The notes: generated by a model from the letters alone, not told the origin. Counted from the first letter of the stretch, positions 20,130-31,198 are shown. The stretch: DNA of 48,025 nt from Frankiaceae bacterium (GCA_030840585.1 JAVEEG010000211.1:1-48025); one strand, 5' to 3'. A program made the numbers and translations.

Positions 20130-21287
20130 TCAGCCCCGGCCACCGACGTCGGCGGTCAGGCCGGACAGCACCTCGACCGCGCGCTGCTCAATCACCGACG
20201 GCGGTATGCCGACCGGCATCTCGAGGTCAGGAGTGACGCCGACGCCATCAATCGAACGACCCGACGGCGTGAGGTAGTGCCCGACGGTCAACTCCAACGC
20301 CGACCCGTCCGACAGCTGGCTCGGCGCCTGCACACTGCCCTTGCCGAACGTCTGGCTGCCGATGATGACCGCGCGACCACGATCCTGCAGCGCCGACGCG
20401 ACGATCTCGGCCGCGCTCGCCGTACCGCCGTCGACCAGCACGACCAGTGGCACCCCCGTGTCGCCGCCGCCGAGCGCGTCGAGAACCTGCGGTGCCTCAC
20501 CACGTTGCTGGTACGAGACGACAGGACCATTGCGGAGGAACGCCGATGCCGTCTCCACGGCTTCGTCGAGCAAGCCGCCCGGGTTGTCGCGCAGGTCAAG
20601 CACCAACCCGCGAATATGGCGCGCCGCGGCCGCCCGTACTTCGGTGCGCGTCCAGCGCCCAACGCCCCGGGTGAACGCCGAGATGCGCAGCCGCTCGACC
20701 CCACCGCCGAGCGCAGTCGCCGACACGTCGTCGTCGCTGACCGCCGCCCGCCGAAGCACCGTCGTCACGACAGTCGAACCCCGCCGTACCTGTACGGCGA
20801 CCACCGTGCCGGCATCGCCACGCAAGCTCGCCACGACATCGGCCACCGATCGATTGCCGACCGGCCGGCCAGCCACCGCGACGACCACGTCACCCGCGCG
20901 CAAACCGGCCCGCGCGGCCGGCGATGACGGCTCGACCGACATGACCCGCAGCGCACCGTCGCTGCCGCGCCGGATCCACACGCCGACGCCGGTGTACGAG
21001 CCCGAGAGCACCTGTTCGAACCGGGTGTAGTCGTTCGGGCTGTAGTAGGCCGACCACTGGTCGTCGAGCGCGGCGAGCATCCCCTGCACCGCGGCCCGTT
21101 CAAGCGCCGCCTGCGAAACCGGGCGGGCCGCTTCGGCGCTGATTCGCTGCTCGGCCTCGTCGAGAACGCTCTGCGGAGCGTGCCCGTCGCGGGTGCCGGT
21201 CAGCGCCATCGTGACCGCGCCGGCGCCGTACGCCGTCAGCAGCGCGACGAACGCAGCCGCGATACGCAGCGGGCGGGGGGCGGGCAC
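20130..21287 (-). CDS. S41-family C-terminal processing peptidase with PDZ domain
   Basis: PDZ segment (SSPAARAGLRAGDVVVAVAGRPV), RGLVLDLRDNPGG, VVLVDGGTASAAEIVASALQDRGRAVIIGSQTFGKGSVQ. Confidence 0.93.
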   Translation of the reverse strand: MPAPRPLRIAAAFVALLTAYGAGAVTMALTGTRDGHAPQSVLDEAEQRISAEAARPVSQAALERAAVQGMLAALDDQWSAYYSPNDYTRFEQVLSGSYTGVGVWIRRGSDGALRVMSVEPSSPAARAGLRAGDVVVAVAGRPVGNRSVADVVASLRGDAGTVVAVQVRRGSTVVTTVLRRAAVSDDDVSATALGGGVERLRISAFTRGVGRWTRTEVRAAAARHIRGLVLDLRDNPGGLLDEAVETASAFLRNGPVVSYQQRGEAPQVLDALGGGDTGVPLVVLVDGGTASAAEIVASALQDRGRAVIIGSQTFGKGSVQAPSQLSDGSALELTVGHYLTPSGRSIDGVGVTPDLEMPVGIPPSVIEQRAVEVLSGLTADVGGRG

Positions 21288-21320
21288 TGGGCCAGGATAG
21301 TGGCGCCGGGGTAGTGGGGG

Positions 21321-22205
21321 TCAGACCCGCAGGTAGCGCTGCAGCGTGCCGACCGCCGTCAGGACCGACGCGACGATCGCCGTGAGCAGGAGGTACGGGA
21401 TCGCCTGCACGACCGTGCCCCACCCGATGATGTCGAGCAAATTCGTATTGAACGCATGCCCGATGCCGTGGTCGAACACCACCAGCTTGGTGAAGAACAG
21501 CAGTCCTGTGGCGATCGCGCCGCCGACAACGGCGCAGACCACGATCTCCAGCACGAACGGCGCTTCGATGTAAATGTCCGAGGCACCGACGAGGCGCATG
21601 ATGCCGACCTCGCGCCGGCGCGTGTACGCCGCCAGCCGGACGTTGTTGAAGATGAGCAACAGCGCCGCGATCAGCGCGGCCCCCGCGAACAACAGCACGA
21701 ACCGTTCCAACGTGTCGAAGAACGAGAACAGCTTCTTCAACGCGTCCGGTTCGGTCGCGACATCCTCCACGCCGGGCATGTCGCGGACCGCCTGCGCCAC
21801 GATGTTGAACTGCCGCGGGTTGTGCAGCTTCACCCGGAACGACTGCGGCATCTGCTGCTCGGACGAGTTGTTCACCAACGCCGGCGACGTCTTCGCGAAC
21901 TCTTTCTTGAACCGCTTCCACGCGGTGGACCGATCCTCGAAGAAGACCTGCTTCACCTGCGGGAGTGAGTTGAGTTCCTGCTGGATCGCGTCCTGCTGCG
22001 GGCCGGTGCTGTCCTGCTTGAGGAAGACCGACACCTCGATCTTGCCGAACCAGTAGTCGTGCGTGCGGTTGATCTGCGCATGGAACAGCCACGCCGCTCC
22101 GAGCGCGAACATCGCGATCGTGATCGTGATGGTGGTCGCGACCGTCATCGTCAAGTTACGACGAAGGCCCTGCCACATCTCGGTGAACACGAAGTTCCAG
22201 CGCAC
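21321..22205 (-). CDS. ftsX: Cell division protein FtsX
   Basis: MRWNFVFTEMWQGLRRNLTMTVATTITITIAMFALG... with C-terminal permease helices; next to ftsE. Confidence 0.96.
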   Translation of the reverse strand: MRWNFVFTEMWQGLRRNLTMTVATTITITIAMFALGAAWLFHAQINRTHDYWFGKIEVSVFLKQDSTGPQQDAIQQELNSLPQVKQVFFEDRSTAWKRFKKEFAKTSPALVNNSSEQQMPQSFRVKLHNPRQFNIVAQAVRDMPGVEDVATEPDALKKLFSFFDTLERFVLLFAGAALIAALLLIFNNVRLAAYTRRREVGIMRLVGASDIYIEAPFVLEIVVCAVVGGAIATGLLFFTKLVVFDHGIGHAFNTNLLDIIGWGTVVQAIPYLLLTAIVASVLTAVGTLQRYLRV

Positions 22206-22217
22206 GATCGGATCCTT

Positions 22218-22907
22218 TCAGCGGCTGTAGCCGTAGACGCCGCGGCTCTGGTCCCGGGTGACCTTGCCCTCTTCGAGCTCGATCACCCGGCGGCGCATCG
22301 AGTCGACGATGTGCGAGTCGTGAGTAGCCATGACGACCGTCGTACCGGTGCGGTTGATCCGGTCGAGCAACCGCATGATGCCGACGCTGGTCGCCGGGTC
22401 GAGGTTTCCGGTCGGCTCGTCCGCGAGCAGGATCATCGGGCGGTTGACGAACGCGCGCGCGACCGCGACCCGCTGCTGCTCACCACCGGACAACTCGTTC
22501 GGCATCCGGTCCTCCTTGCCGGCCAGCCCGACGAGGTCGAGCACCTCCGGCACCACCTTGGCGATCGAGTGCCGTGGCTTGCCGATGACCTCGAGGGCGA
22601 ACGCGACGTTCTCCGCCACTGTCTTATTCGGCAGCAGCCGGAAATCCTGGAACACGGTGCCGATCTGCCGGCGCAGCGCCGGGACCTTCCAGTGCGACAG
22701 CCGGGACAGATCCTTGCCGGCGACCCAGATGCCGCCGCGGGTGACCTTCTCCTCGCGCAGCACCAGGCGCAGGAAGGTCGACTTGCCCGATCCGGACTGC
22801 CCGACGAGGAACACGAACTCGCCCTTCTCGATCTCGACGCTGACGTCGTCGAGCGCGGGACGGGCGCTGGTCGGATAGACCTTCGTCACGGACTGCAACC
22901 GGATCAC
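22218..22907 (-). CDS. ftsE: Cell division ATP-binding protein FtsE
   Basis: Walker [10 protein letters not shown], signature [16 protein letters not shown], Walker [13 protein letters not shown]. Confidence 0.97.
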   Translation of the reverse strand: MIRLQSVTKVYPTSARPALDDVSVEIEKGEFVFLVGQSGSGKSTFLRLVLREEKVTRGGIWVAGKDLSRLSHWKVPALRRQIGTVFQDFRLLPNKTVAENVAFALEVIGKPRHSIAKVVPEVLDLVGLAGKEDRMPNELSGGEQQRVAVARAFVNRPMILLADEPTGNLDPATSVGIMRLLDRINRTGTTVVMATHDSHIVDSMRRRVIELEEGKVTRDQSRGVYGYSR

Positions 22908-23043
22908 GGGAGGCCAGACTACCGCGCGTAGTTGGGAATCCCCGCCATCAACCGCGACCGGCTCAACCGCCGCCCCGCTTGCACCGATCTAGGAGCAGGG
23001 CCCTATCTAACGCGGGGCGTAGGGTGCCCGGCGCCTGGGAAGG

Positions 23044-23241
23044 ATGTCCGGCATGTGCTGCGAGCAGCTGGCCTGCGCCAATTGCACCCGGCCGGTCGTC
23101 GAAGCCAGTTGCCCGACCTGCCGGGCCGCCCGCGCCGAACTGCACGGCGCCAGCCCGGCGTTGAACCTCGCGGTGATCGCGTTGCTCGTGACCGCGCTAC
23201 TCGCCGCGGCCGCCGTACTGTACGGCCGCTTCGCGGGCTAG
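23044..23241 (+). CDS. Small Cys-rich tail-anchored protein (65 aa)
   Basis: MCCEQLACANCTRPVVEASCPTCRAAR plus C-terminal TM ALNLAVIALLVTALLAAAAVLYGRFAG. Confidence 0.55.
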   Translation: MSGMCCEQLACANCTRPVVEASCPTCRAARAELHGASPALNLAVIALLVTALLAAAAVLYGRFAG

Positions 23242-23254
23242 CCCAACTAGCGGG

Positions 23255-24505
23255 TCAGCGACCCTGGACGCCGCGCGCCGGGTAGCTGCGGTGGCGCGGG
23301 TAGTAGGCCATGCCCGGCGCTGCGAACACCGGCCGGCGGCGACCGGCCCGAGTCAGGAACGCACCGGAGGCGCACAGCCCGGCCGCGACGAGCGACATCT
23401 CCCACGTCGGCAGTCCGGTGAACGGCAGCCGGGTGACCTTCTCGCCAAGCACCGTCGGGTGCTTAGGCGTCCGGACGACCTTCTCGCCGAGCACGTGCGT
23501 GCACTTCTTCGCGTACGACTTGGTCGCGGTGGTCATGCCCGGCGCCGACACCGTGACGACACCGGTCTTGCCTTCAGCGACGTTGTACGTGCGCTTGACG
23601 ATGTGGTCGGCCGCGACGATGACGTGCTCGGTCGCGCCGGCCGGCGTCACGACGGTGAACGTGACGTCGTCGGTGGTCGTGTCGTCGAGCTTCATGTTGC
23701 TCATGACGACCTGGATGCCGTGGGCGCACGACGTACCGAACGAGACCTTGGGGTCGACCGCGCCACCGTCGGAGCTACCGCTGTCGCAGCTGGTGGGGCG
23801 CGAGTACGTGCCGAGCTGGTTCGAGTTGGTCTTGTCGGTCGCGGTCACCGTCGGGTGCGCGGCGCTGACGTCGATGTCGACGACCGACTCGGTGCCGGCG
23901 GGGACGGAGACGTCGTGCGCGGCGTCGACGCCGGACGGGTCGATGCGCACCGACGCGGCGTCGCTGCCGCCATCGATCGTGACGGTGGCCTTCGTGCAGT
24001 CACCGGTCACGCCACCACTCGTCGGGACGACCAGCGGGACCTCGGTCGGTTCGCCGTCACACAGGAACCAGTGGCTGATGGTGGGCACGTTGTCTTGCGC
24101 GAGGCCGACCATCGGTGCGTGCAGGCCGCTCACCGGGAGGGTCGCAAACACGCTCGAGGAGTAGACGTTGTAAGCGTCGCCGCCCTTGACCACCAATGCG
24201 TGGATTTGGGTGCCGTCCGGAATCGCCGAAACGGTGAGGTTGCTGCCGTCGCTGGTGATGACGAAGTCGTTCGCGGAGTAACCACCACTGCCGTTTACCG
24301 CGACCTCGGTGTCGCCATCGAAGCCGAGCTGACTGCACGCGCTGGTCTTGCCGTCGTGGAGGTTGCCCGGATACGCGGTCGCGCGCTGGTCACCTGCGGT
24401 GGGAGTGGAAGTCGTCGCGGCGAACGCGGCGGCCGCGCCGGCGAATGGTGCAACGACACAGACAGCGGCACCGGCGATCATTAACCGGGCGAAACGTGCA
24501 GACAT
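23255..24505 (-). CDS. LPFTG-type sortase-anchored surface protein
   Basis: Signal peptide at MSARFARLMIAGAAVCVV...; C-terminal LPFTG-LPTWEMSLVAAGLCASGAFLTRAGRRR. Confidence 0.85.
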   Translation of the reverse strand: MSARFARLMIAGAAVCVVAPFAGAAAAFAATTSTPTAGDQRATAYPGNLHDGKTSACSQLGFDGDTEVAVNGSGGYSANDFVITSDGSNLTVSAIPDGTQIHALVVKGGDAYNVYSSSVFATLPVSGLHAPMVGLAQDNVPTISHWFLCDGEPTEVPLVVPTSGGVTGDCTKATVTIDGGSDAASVRIDPSGVDAAHDVSVPAGTESVVDIDVSAAHPTVTATDKTNSNQLGTYSRPTSCDSGSSDGGAVDPKVSFGTSCAHGIQVVMSNMKLDDTTTDDVTFTVVTPAGATEHVIVAADHIVKRTYNVAEGKTGVVTVSAPGMTTATKSYAKKCTHVLGEKVVRTPKHPTVLGEKVTRLPFTGLPTWEMSLVAAGLCASGAFLTRAGRRRPVFAAPGMAYYPRHRSYPARGVQGR

Positions 24506-24628
24506 CCGGATACTCCCCCAACACGCGCCGTGGGCTGGCGCTTCCTTCACGGTGGTCAGTTCCTAACCGTCCGTCAAGCAGTACGACGACATTCGGTCCT
24601 TTCTCCCGGTACGAGAATCCTCCGAACG

Positions 24629-24670
24629 GACTATGGCCGCACCACCCACAAGGATGGTGCGGCCATAGTC
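24629..24670 (-). terminator. Strong stem-loop downstream of the DUF11 gene
   Basis: GACTATGGCCGCACCA-10 nt-TGGTGCGGCCATAGTC, perfect 16-bp stem, just after the stop at 24681 on the minus strand. Confidence 0.8.
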
Positions 24671-24680
24671 GTTGACTTAC

Positions 24681-27600
24681 TTAGGAATCTTCGCGCCGGC
24701 GAGCCGTCACCAGCGCCGCACCAACCGCGATCAGCAAGCTGGCGATCGCCACCGCGGTGACCGGCGGGAGGCCGGCCCCGGTGAACGGCAACGTCGGCGG
24801 CTTGCGGACCACCTTGATGCCCAACACCTGGATGATCGTCGTCTTCACTTCGTTGGACGGCTTGTCCGCGGTCTCGCCGGAGACGATGACACCGGAGTTG
24901 GTAACAGTCTTGGTCGGCAGCCCGACGGTCGAGTCGAACGCCGGCTTGTCGATCGTGACCTGGAACGTCACGTGCCGGGCATCCGCGCCGTGGGCGATGT
25001 CACCGAGCTCCCACGACACGGTGTGCGTCGCCGCGTCGTAACCGGTGGTGCACGGTCCCGCGTCGCTGCAGGCCGCGCTGCCGTCGACGTAGGTCGTACC
25101 GTCCGGCACCACGTCCGTGACGACGACGCCGGTCTGGTCGAGGTCACCGGTAGTGGCCGCGTCCAGCGTGTAAGTCAGCGTGTCGCCGTATGCCGCGGAC
25201 GTCTGGTCGACGTGCTTGACGAGGGTCAGGTCGCCGGTCGGCACGTGGTGATCAGTCGTGCACGGGTCGCTCCCCGCCGGCGCACCCGGGCACTCGCCGT
25301 CGATCAGGACCGCGTTGGTGAGCGTCGTACCTTCCGGCGCCGCCGCGTCGACCGTCACCGTGTAGGTGATCGTCGTGACTCCGTCGACTCCGTCCTGCGC
25401 GGCCGGCACGTCGACCAGCCAGGAGAGCTGGCCGTTGCTGTTGCTCGCCGCCGTCGGGGTCACCGACGAGTCGTCGAGCGTCACATTGGTCGGCAATGTG
25501 TCGACCACGGTGACGTCGTGCGCCGCGGCCAGGCCGGAGTTGCTCACCGTGATCGTGTAGTCGATCGAGTCGCCGCGCTGGACGATCGATCCGCTCGCCG
25601 GGTCGGCCGTCTTGGCCAACGCGAGTACGGCGAACTCGACCTCGTGGTGCGTCGTGTTCGTGTGGCACAGACTCTGCGCCGGGTCGAGGCAGTCGGCCGA
25701 CGACGTGTGCGTGTTCGCGAACGTGCCGGTGTTGTCGATCAGCGTCCCGTTGACGTCGGTCTCGACGACGTGGGCCTGGAAGGACACTGCCACCGAGCCA
25801 CCCGCCGCCACGTCGACCGACCACGACACCGTGTTGGTGCCGCTGTCGAACATGCCGCCGGTCGCGTCCGCCGATCCCTGCACGTACTCGGTGCCGTCCG
25901 GTACGACGTCACTGACCGGTACGCCGGTCGCGTCCGCCAGCCCGTCGTTGTGAACGGTCAGCGTGTAGGTGATGTCGTCGCCGGGGCTGACCGGTGTCGG
26001 CGCGGCCGCGCTGCCCGACTCGGGGTCGGACGCCTTGGTAACCCTGATCTCCGGGTACTTGACCACGTGGTCCGTGACGTTGGTGTAACGGGTCGTGTGC
26101 CCGCTCGTCACCGACGCCTGGTTGTAGATGTGGTCGCCGTCGCCATCGCTCGCCTTCACGGTCACCGAGAAGCTGACCGTCGCGGAACTGCCCGCGGCGA
26201 TGTCGGTGGTCCAGGTGATGACGCCACCGGTCACGTCGATCGATCCGGCGCAACCCGCGCTGGTGCCGGTGCCACATGCCGCGTCGTTGTTGTACGTCGC
26301 CTTCGCGAAGACGTTGACGCTCGGGTCGGCGGAGGCACCCGAGGCCGGCTCAGCGATCTGTACGTCGGTCGCCGTCACACTGCCGGTGTTCTGCACCGTG
26401 ATCGTGTAGTTGATCGTGTTGTTCGGCGCGTCCACCGACACGACACCGGAGGCCGGAGCCTTGACCGGCGCCGGGATCAGCGGCGAGTGCGAGATCTCGT
26501 TGTTGTCGACGGTGCCGCAACTCTCGACCGCGGAGTTGTTGTTGGCGTCGCCGTCGTACGTGACCTTCCAGTAGAAGTTCGTGTGCGTCCCGTCGACCGC
26601 GACGTTCGGCGACGTGGCGTCACCATTCGCGTCGAGCGCGACGTCACCGTCGGACGCGGTGGTCGGCCAGTACGCCGTTCCGCCGCAGCCGGCCGCCGTG
26701 TACAGCGCGAAGTGGACCGTCTCGCCGGTCACGCTGGACGCGAAGTCACGCAGGTGCGCGACATCGTGCACCGTGCCGTCGACAGTGCCGGTGTTGCTGG
26801 CGACCGTCGTCAGGTTCGGCGTGGCCTTGCCCACGATGACCTGCTCACCGGTGTCGGTGCAGCTGCCCGGCAGCTTGTCGCTGCCGATCGTCAGGACGGC
26901 CAGCCAGTGGTACGTGCCGGCAGTGCTGACGCTCGTCGTGATCGGCTGCGCCGGGTAGGTGCCCGGGCCGCTGACCGCGACCGACGAGCCGACCTTCTTC
27001 GCCGCGTCGGGCGAGTTCGGGTTGCAGGCCTGGCCGGTCTTGTAGAGGTAGAAGTCGATGGTGCCGGTGGCGGCCTGCTGGATGCCGCTGATCGTCGCCT
27101 GGTCGCCGATCGTCGCGGTCGGGTTGAGCGCGAGTGGGCTGTTCACCGTGGTCGAAGGTGACGCGACCGTGCCGAGGCTCGCCATCGGGTCGTGGACCTC
27201 GACGGTGAACAACGTGGTCGTCACGTTCGCCGACGTGATCGGCTGCACGGCGAAGACGTCATTCGGAGCGTCCGGCACCGTGTACGGCCACGGCACGCCG
27301 GTCTCCTTCCAGTAGTACTGGTTCGGCCAAGTCGCGTGCGTGTAGTTCGCGGTGCAGAAACCGTTACTGCCGGTCGTGCAGGTGAAGCCGACGCTGGTGT
27401 CCGCGTCGGTCTGGCCGCTGGCGGCGGTCTGCAGACCGGCCACGCCGTTGCTCTCGACCCACAGCGCGAACGTCGCGCCGGCGATCGGCGTCGTACCCGG
27501 CACGTCGGTCTTGTGCACAGTCAGCGAGGTTTCATGTTGCGCGTCGTGGACGTCGACCGAGACGTTCTGGTGAGTCTGGTCGACGACGACACCGGTGACG

Positions 27601-28865
27601 TTCGCGGCAGTGTCGTAGCCCTGCGGCGTCACGGATTCGTGCAGGTCGTAAGTGCCAGGGGCGACGTCACTGAAGACCAGCGTGCCGTCGCCGTCGCTGT
27701 CCGCGACGGTGTCGACAACGGCTTGGGTCGCGTGGTTCAGCAACTGGAAGCTGCTGTGCCCGAGTGCGGCTGAGCCGGCGGTCTTCTTGTGCACGGTGAT
27801 GCTGCCCTGACCATCGACGAACACCGGCACCGGCGAGTTCGCGGCGCCGGTCGGCACCGTCACGCTCGGCGACGACGAGTCGACGAAGTATCCGGAGGGC
27901 GGGGACTGCTCGGTCACGGTGTAGTTGCCCGGCGTCACCGGGTCGACCGTGATCTGGCCGTCGGCCGGGTCGCTGTCGTACGTGCCGTTGTCGAGCACGT
28001 CGAGGTAGGCGCCCGGGCTCGCGACCGGCCGCGGATCCGGTGTGATCCGGAAGGTCGCGCCGGCGAGCAACGCACCGGAGCCGTCGTGCTTCACGATCTT
28101 CAGCTGGCCACAGCTGGAACCGGCCGACAGCTTGAGCGGCTTGATGAAGTCCTTGAGGTTCTCGCCGGTCTCGCCGGTGACGTTGCGGAATCCGAGCGAC
28201 CCGAACAGCGGCGGGCAGGCCGGCTGCAGGTTGAGCAGAGTTGTCAGGTCGAAGGCGAACTCCAGGAACGACTCGTCCGCACTGATCGCGTAGTCGAAAC
28301 CGGCCTGGTTCACGCTCACCGACGTCCACGCGCCGCTGACCCACTTCGATGCGGACGCGAGCGCGATGACGCCGTTGCCCTTGTCATCCAACCGGAATCG
28401 CAGGTCGTTGTCGGAGCGGACTGGCGCGTAAGTCGTGGTGTTGGTCGGCTGCAGCTTGTTCAGTTCGAGGTAGTAGGAGTCGGTGCCCGAGGTCGCGCCG
28501 CGGTCGAATGCGAAGAACACGTCAGCCGTGTTCGGCTTCGCGTAGCCGTAGATGTTCGTCATGTCGTCCTTCGGCGGCGCACCGCCGGCGATCGTCCATG
28601 TCGACGGATCGTTGCTTTCCTTGCTACTCGCCGAATAGACCGTCGGGTCGCCGCCCGCGTCGTCGTTCTCGATCGGCTGCGTGCCGACGGCCGCACTCGT
28701 CCAGTCGAGGTTGGCGGCGTTGTCGACCGTCTTGTTGCCGTCGATCTCGAATCCCGCGTCGAGACCCGCGGCGCCGGCCTGGGTTACGAATGCCGCAGGC
28801 AGCCACATCACCGACAGCAGGAGTGCCGTAAGACCCGCGAAGAACCGGCGGCTGAAACGATGCAT
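24681..28865 (-). CDS. Large DUF11/SpaA-like repeat surface protein with LPFTG anchor
   Basis: Signal peptide; SpaA/Cna-B-like segments (GATFRITPDPRP..., GYFVDSSSPSVTVPTG); repeated DUF11-type (DITYTLTVHNDGLADATGVPVSDVVPDGT); C-terminal TLPFTGAGLPPVTAVAIASLLIAVGAALVTARRRE. Confidence 0.92.
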   Translation of the reverse strand: MHRFSRRFFAGLTALLLSVMWLPAAFVTQAGAAGLDAGFEIDGNKTVDNAANLDWTSAAVGTQPIENDDAGGDPTVYSASSKESNDPSTWTIAGGAPPKDDMTNIYGYAKPNTADVFFAFDRGATSGTDSYYLELNKLQPTNTTTYAPVRSDNDLRFRLDDKGNGVIALASASKWVSGAWTSVSVNQAGFDYAISADESFLEFAFDLTTLLNLQPACPPLFGSLGFRNVTGETGENLKDFIKPLKLSAGSSCGQLKIVKHDGSGALLAGATFRITPDPRPVASPGAYLDVLDNGTYDSDPADGQITVDPVTPGNYTVTEQSPPSGYFVDSSSPSVTVPTGAANSPVPVFVDGQGSITVHKKTAGSAALGHSSFQLLNHATQAVVDTVADSDGDGTLVFSDVAPGTYDLHESVTPQGYDTAANVTGVVVDQTHQNVSVDVHDAQHETSLTVHKTDVPGTTPIAGATFALWVESNGVAGLQTAASGQTDADTSVGFTCTTGSNGFCTANYTHATWPNQYYWKETGVPWPYTVPDAPNDVFAVQPITSANVTTTLFTVEVHDPMASLGTVASPSTTVNSPLALNPTATIGDQATISGIQQAATGTIDFYLYKTGQACNPNSPDAAKKVGSSVAVSGPGTYPAQPITTSVSTAGTYHWLAVLTIGSDKLPGSCTDTGEQVIVGKATPNLTTVASNTGTVDGTVHDVAHLRDFASSVTGETVHFALYTAAGCGGTAYWPTTASDGDVALDANGDATSPNVAVDGTHTNFYWKVTYDGDANNNSAVESCGTVDNNEISHSPLIPAPVKAPASGVVSVDAPNNTINYTITVQNTGSVTATDVQIAEPASGASADPSVNVFAKATYNNDAACGTGTSAGCAGSIDVTGGVITWTTDIAAGSSATVSFSVTVKASDGDGDHIYNQASVTSGHTTRYTNVTDHVVKYPEIRVTKASDPESGSAAAPTPVSPGDDITYTLTVHNDGLADATGVPVSDVVPDGTEYVQGSADATGGMFDSGTNTVSWSVDVAAGGSVAVSFQAHVVETDVNGTLIDNTGTFANTHTSSADCLDPAQSLCHTNTTHHEVEFAVLALAKTADPASGSIVQRGDSIDYTITVSNSGLAAAHDVTVVDTLPTNVTLDDSSVTPTAASNSNGQLSWLVDVPAAQDGVDGVTTITYTVTVDAAAPEGTTLTNAVLIDGECPGAPAGSDPCTTDHHVPTGDLTLVKHVDQTSAAYGDTLTYTLDAATTGDLDQTGVVVTDVVPDGTTYVDGSAACSDAGPCTTGYDAATHTVSWELGDIAHGADARHVTFQVTIDKPAFDSTVGLPTKTVTNSGVIVSGETADKPSNEVKTTIIQVLGIKVVRKPPTLPFTGAGLPPVTAVAIASLLIAVGAALVTARRREDS

Positions 28866-29171
28866 CGGGCACCCCTACTTCGAAAGACGAAGCACGGGTC
28901 GGTCTCACCAGTGGCTCCCCGCGACCGGGCACTTGTAAGTGCCGGTGACCGATACGTCAGTCGCGGATCAACGCCCCCCGAGCGCGCCGGCAAAGGCCGA
29001 CAACGCCACATTCGGCGCTATGGGCGTTGCCGTCAAAGGCCACCGGTCCCCCTTGTAGGGCGATGTCGGATATGCCCCTGGAAGTGCAGCCGTTCGGACA
29101 TCGGGCGATAGGCCGACGTGACTACACATGCCGCCCCCAACCTGAGGGTGCGAATCGACCGATCGTTGAGA

Positions 29172-30275
29172 TCAGTCAGCCTGTTGGCGGCGCCAGCGGA
29201 TCTCGGCATCGACGAATGCGTCGATGTCGCCGTCGAGGACCGCGGCGGTATTGCCCACCTCGACCTCTGTGCGCGCGTCTTTCACGAGCTGGTACGGGTG
29301 CAGGACGTAGTGCCGGATGATGTCGTCGCTGCCGAACCCGACCGTGTTGCGGGATCCCTTGAGCCGCCGCATCTCGTCGGCCTCCTCTTGCCGGCGCGAT
29401 TCCAGCAGCCGCGCCTGCAACACCTCCATCGCACGCGCGCGGTTCTGGATCTGGCTGCGCTCGTTCTGGCAGGTGACGACGATCCCCGTAGGCAGGTGCG
29501 TGAGCCGGACTGCGGAGTCCGTGGTGTTGACGCCCTGGCCGCCTGGGCCGCTGGACCGGTAGACGTCGACGCGGATCTCGTCGTCGGGGATGTCGACATG
29601 GTCGGTGGCCTCGACCACCGGAGTGACATCGACGCCGGCGAACGAGGTCTGCCGGCGGGCTTGGTTGTCGAACGGCGAGATGCGCACCAGCCGGTGCACG
29701 CCGTGCTCGCCGGCCAGCGTCCCGTACGCGAACGGCGCCTTGACCACGAACGTCGCCGACTTGATGCCGGCCTCTTCGGCGTACGACGTGTCGTAGACCT
29801 CGGTTTGGTAGCCGTGCCGCTCGGCCCAGCGGGTGTACATCCGGAACAGCATGAGCGCCCAATCGGCCGCGTCGGTGCCGCCGGTGCCGGAGTTGATCGT
29901 GACGACGGCTTCCCGCGGGTCGTATTCGCCGGAGAGCAGCGTGCGGACCTCAAGGCCCGCGATGTCGGTGGCGAGCGCAGGCAGATCCGCCGTGGCTTCC
30001 TCGATCAGCGCGACATCGTCGAGGTCGATCGCGGCCTGGATGTCGTCGAGCCGGCCGCGCAACGCCTCGACCCGGGCCAAGTCGCTGCGCAGGTGCGACA
30101 TCCGGCTGGTGACCGACTGCGCCCGCTCCTGGTCGTTCCAGAGCTCGGGATCGGCGGCCTCTTCTTCGAGCACGGCCAGCTGCTTGCGCATGCCGTCGAG
30201 GTCGAGCACCGTTTCGACCGACGACATCGTCGCCGCGAGCTGTGCGACCCGCTCCCTCATATCTCCCGGCGGCAT
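29172..30275 (-). CDS. prfB: Peptide chain release factor 2
   Basis: [66 protein letters not shown] (GGQ motif). Start 30275 (or 30302). Confidence 0.97.
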   Translation of the reverse strand: MPPGDMRERVAQLAATMSSVETVLDLDGMRKQLAVLEEEAADPELWNDQERAQSVTSRMSHLRSDLARVEALRGRLDDIQAAIDLDDVALIEEATADLPALATDIAGLEVRTLLSGEYDPREAVVTINSGTGGTDAADWALMLFRMYTRWAERHGYQTEVYDTSYAEEAGIKSATFVVKAPFAYGTLAGEHGVHRLVRISPFDNQARRQTSFAGVDVTPVVEATDHVDIPDDEIRVDVYRSSGPGGQGVNTTDSAVRLTHLPTGIVVTCQNERSQIQNRARAMEVLQARLLESRRQEEADEMRRLKGSRNTVGFGSDDIIRHYVLHPYQLVKDARTEVEVGNTAAVLDGDIDAFVDAEIRWRRQQAD

Positions 30276-30295
30276 GCGGGCAAGACTAGTCGCGG

Positions 30296-30755
30296 TCAGC
30301 ACCCAGCCGCCGACAGCGGCGACCGCGCGTGCGCGGTGACATCGACCCGCATGCTCCGTACGCCGAACAGCCCGCCGAACGGGACCTTCGCCGCACCGCT
30401 CAGGTGCACGGTCACCGTCCCCGCATCGACCTGCACGCCGGCCGGATCGAGTTCGCGGAACGCGCGCCGTAAGTCGGCCTCGTCGTCCGCGACGGCGACG
30501 AGCACACGCCTGCGAGCCACGTCCGCGTCGATCGGCAGCACCGCGCCGCAGCCGCCGGCCGCGCCGGCATAGATCGCCGTACGGTCGACGGCTTGGGCGG
30601 CGCCGAGCGCGGCCGCATCAGCCGTCGAGGCGAGCGCCCGCCGGGCCAGGAACACCGCGGACACGTCGACCCCGACCACGATGAGAACCAACGCGACGGC
30701 GGCGTACCCGATCAGCAGCAAGGTGATCTGCCCGCCGTCGTCGCGCCGGGTCAAC
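30296..30755 (-). CDS. TadG-like/Flp pilus-associated protein
   Basis: [56 protein letters not shown]; typical TadG/Rv3654c-like N-terminal TM. Approximate GTG start. Confidence 0.7.
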
Positions 30756-31137
30756 ACGTGCCCGCGCCAGGGCCGGCGTAGCAGTCCAGCCGCTCGCGGT
30801 GGTGCGCCGACACGACGATGCCGGCGACACATCGCTGCCCGCACAACCACGAGGGCACGAACGGCAGCGTCACGGTACGGCGAAGATCGACCGTGAACGT
30901 CGAGCCGGGCGCGTACGAGCAATCGCCGCACGAGATCACCCGGCCGGTCGGCGCCCAGCGCACGCCGTGATCGCGCATCACCAGCGCCACCGCCTGCTCG
31001 GCGCGCTGCTCACCCGCGGCGTCGGACCCTGCGGTTGCGTACGCCCGCGCGGCCTCTCGGGCCGCCGCCGTCTCCGCGAACGCCGCCCGCTGCACCGACA
31101 ACGCAGCCATGACGACATAGACGAGCGGCACCATCAG
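30751..31137 (-). pseudogene. 5'-truncated tadE-like gene
   Basis: Reading frame begins inside the TM helix (LMVPLVYVVMAALSVQRAAFAETAAAREAARAYATA); the usual N-terminal G-x-x-x-V-E leader/TM start is replaced by mobile-element terminal sequence. Confidence 0.7.
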
Positions 31138-31198
31138 GGTGATGAGTGACGTGACACACCAAGATCGTTAGCGCATCACGGTTCGGTAACGCGACGGG
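31138..31198. repeat. Left terminal inverted repeat
   Basis: Outer 29 bp match the right end at 28/29. The inner ATCACGGTTCGGTAACGCG block matches 16/19 after an 8-nt unmatched spacer. Confidence 0.85.

Noticed and set aside
24672-27161. 829-aa plus-strand ORF opposite the DUF11 gene
   Set aside because: Arg/Val/Asp-rich shadow ORF typical of high-GC antisense frames; the minus-strand protein has clear domains, signal peptide and LPFTG.
29172-30302. Programmed +1 frameshift in prfB
   Set aside because: The RF2 ORF is continuous from its start; no in-frame early UGA/frameshift signal needed.
31121-31137. Target-site duplication next to the element
   Set aside because: Outer 8-mers on both sides compared (ACCATCAG versus GCGGTCAC) do not match; the similarity near the ends is inverted and belongs to the terminal repeat.
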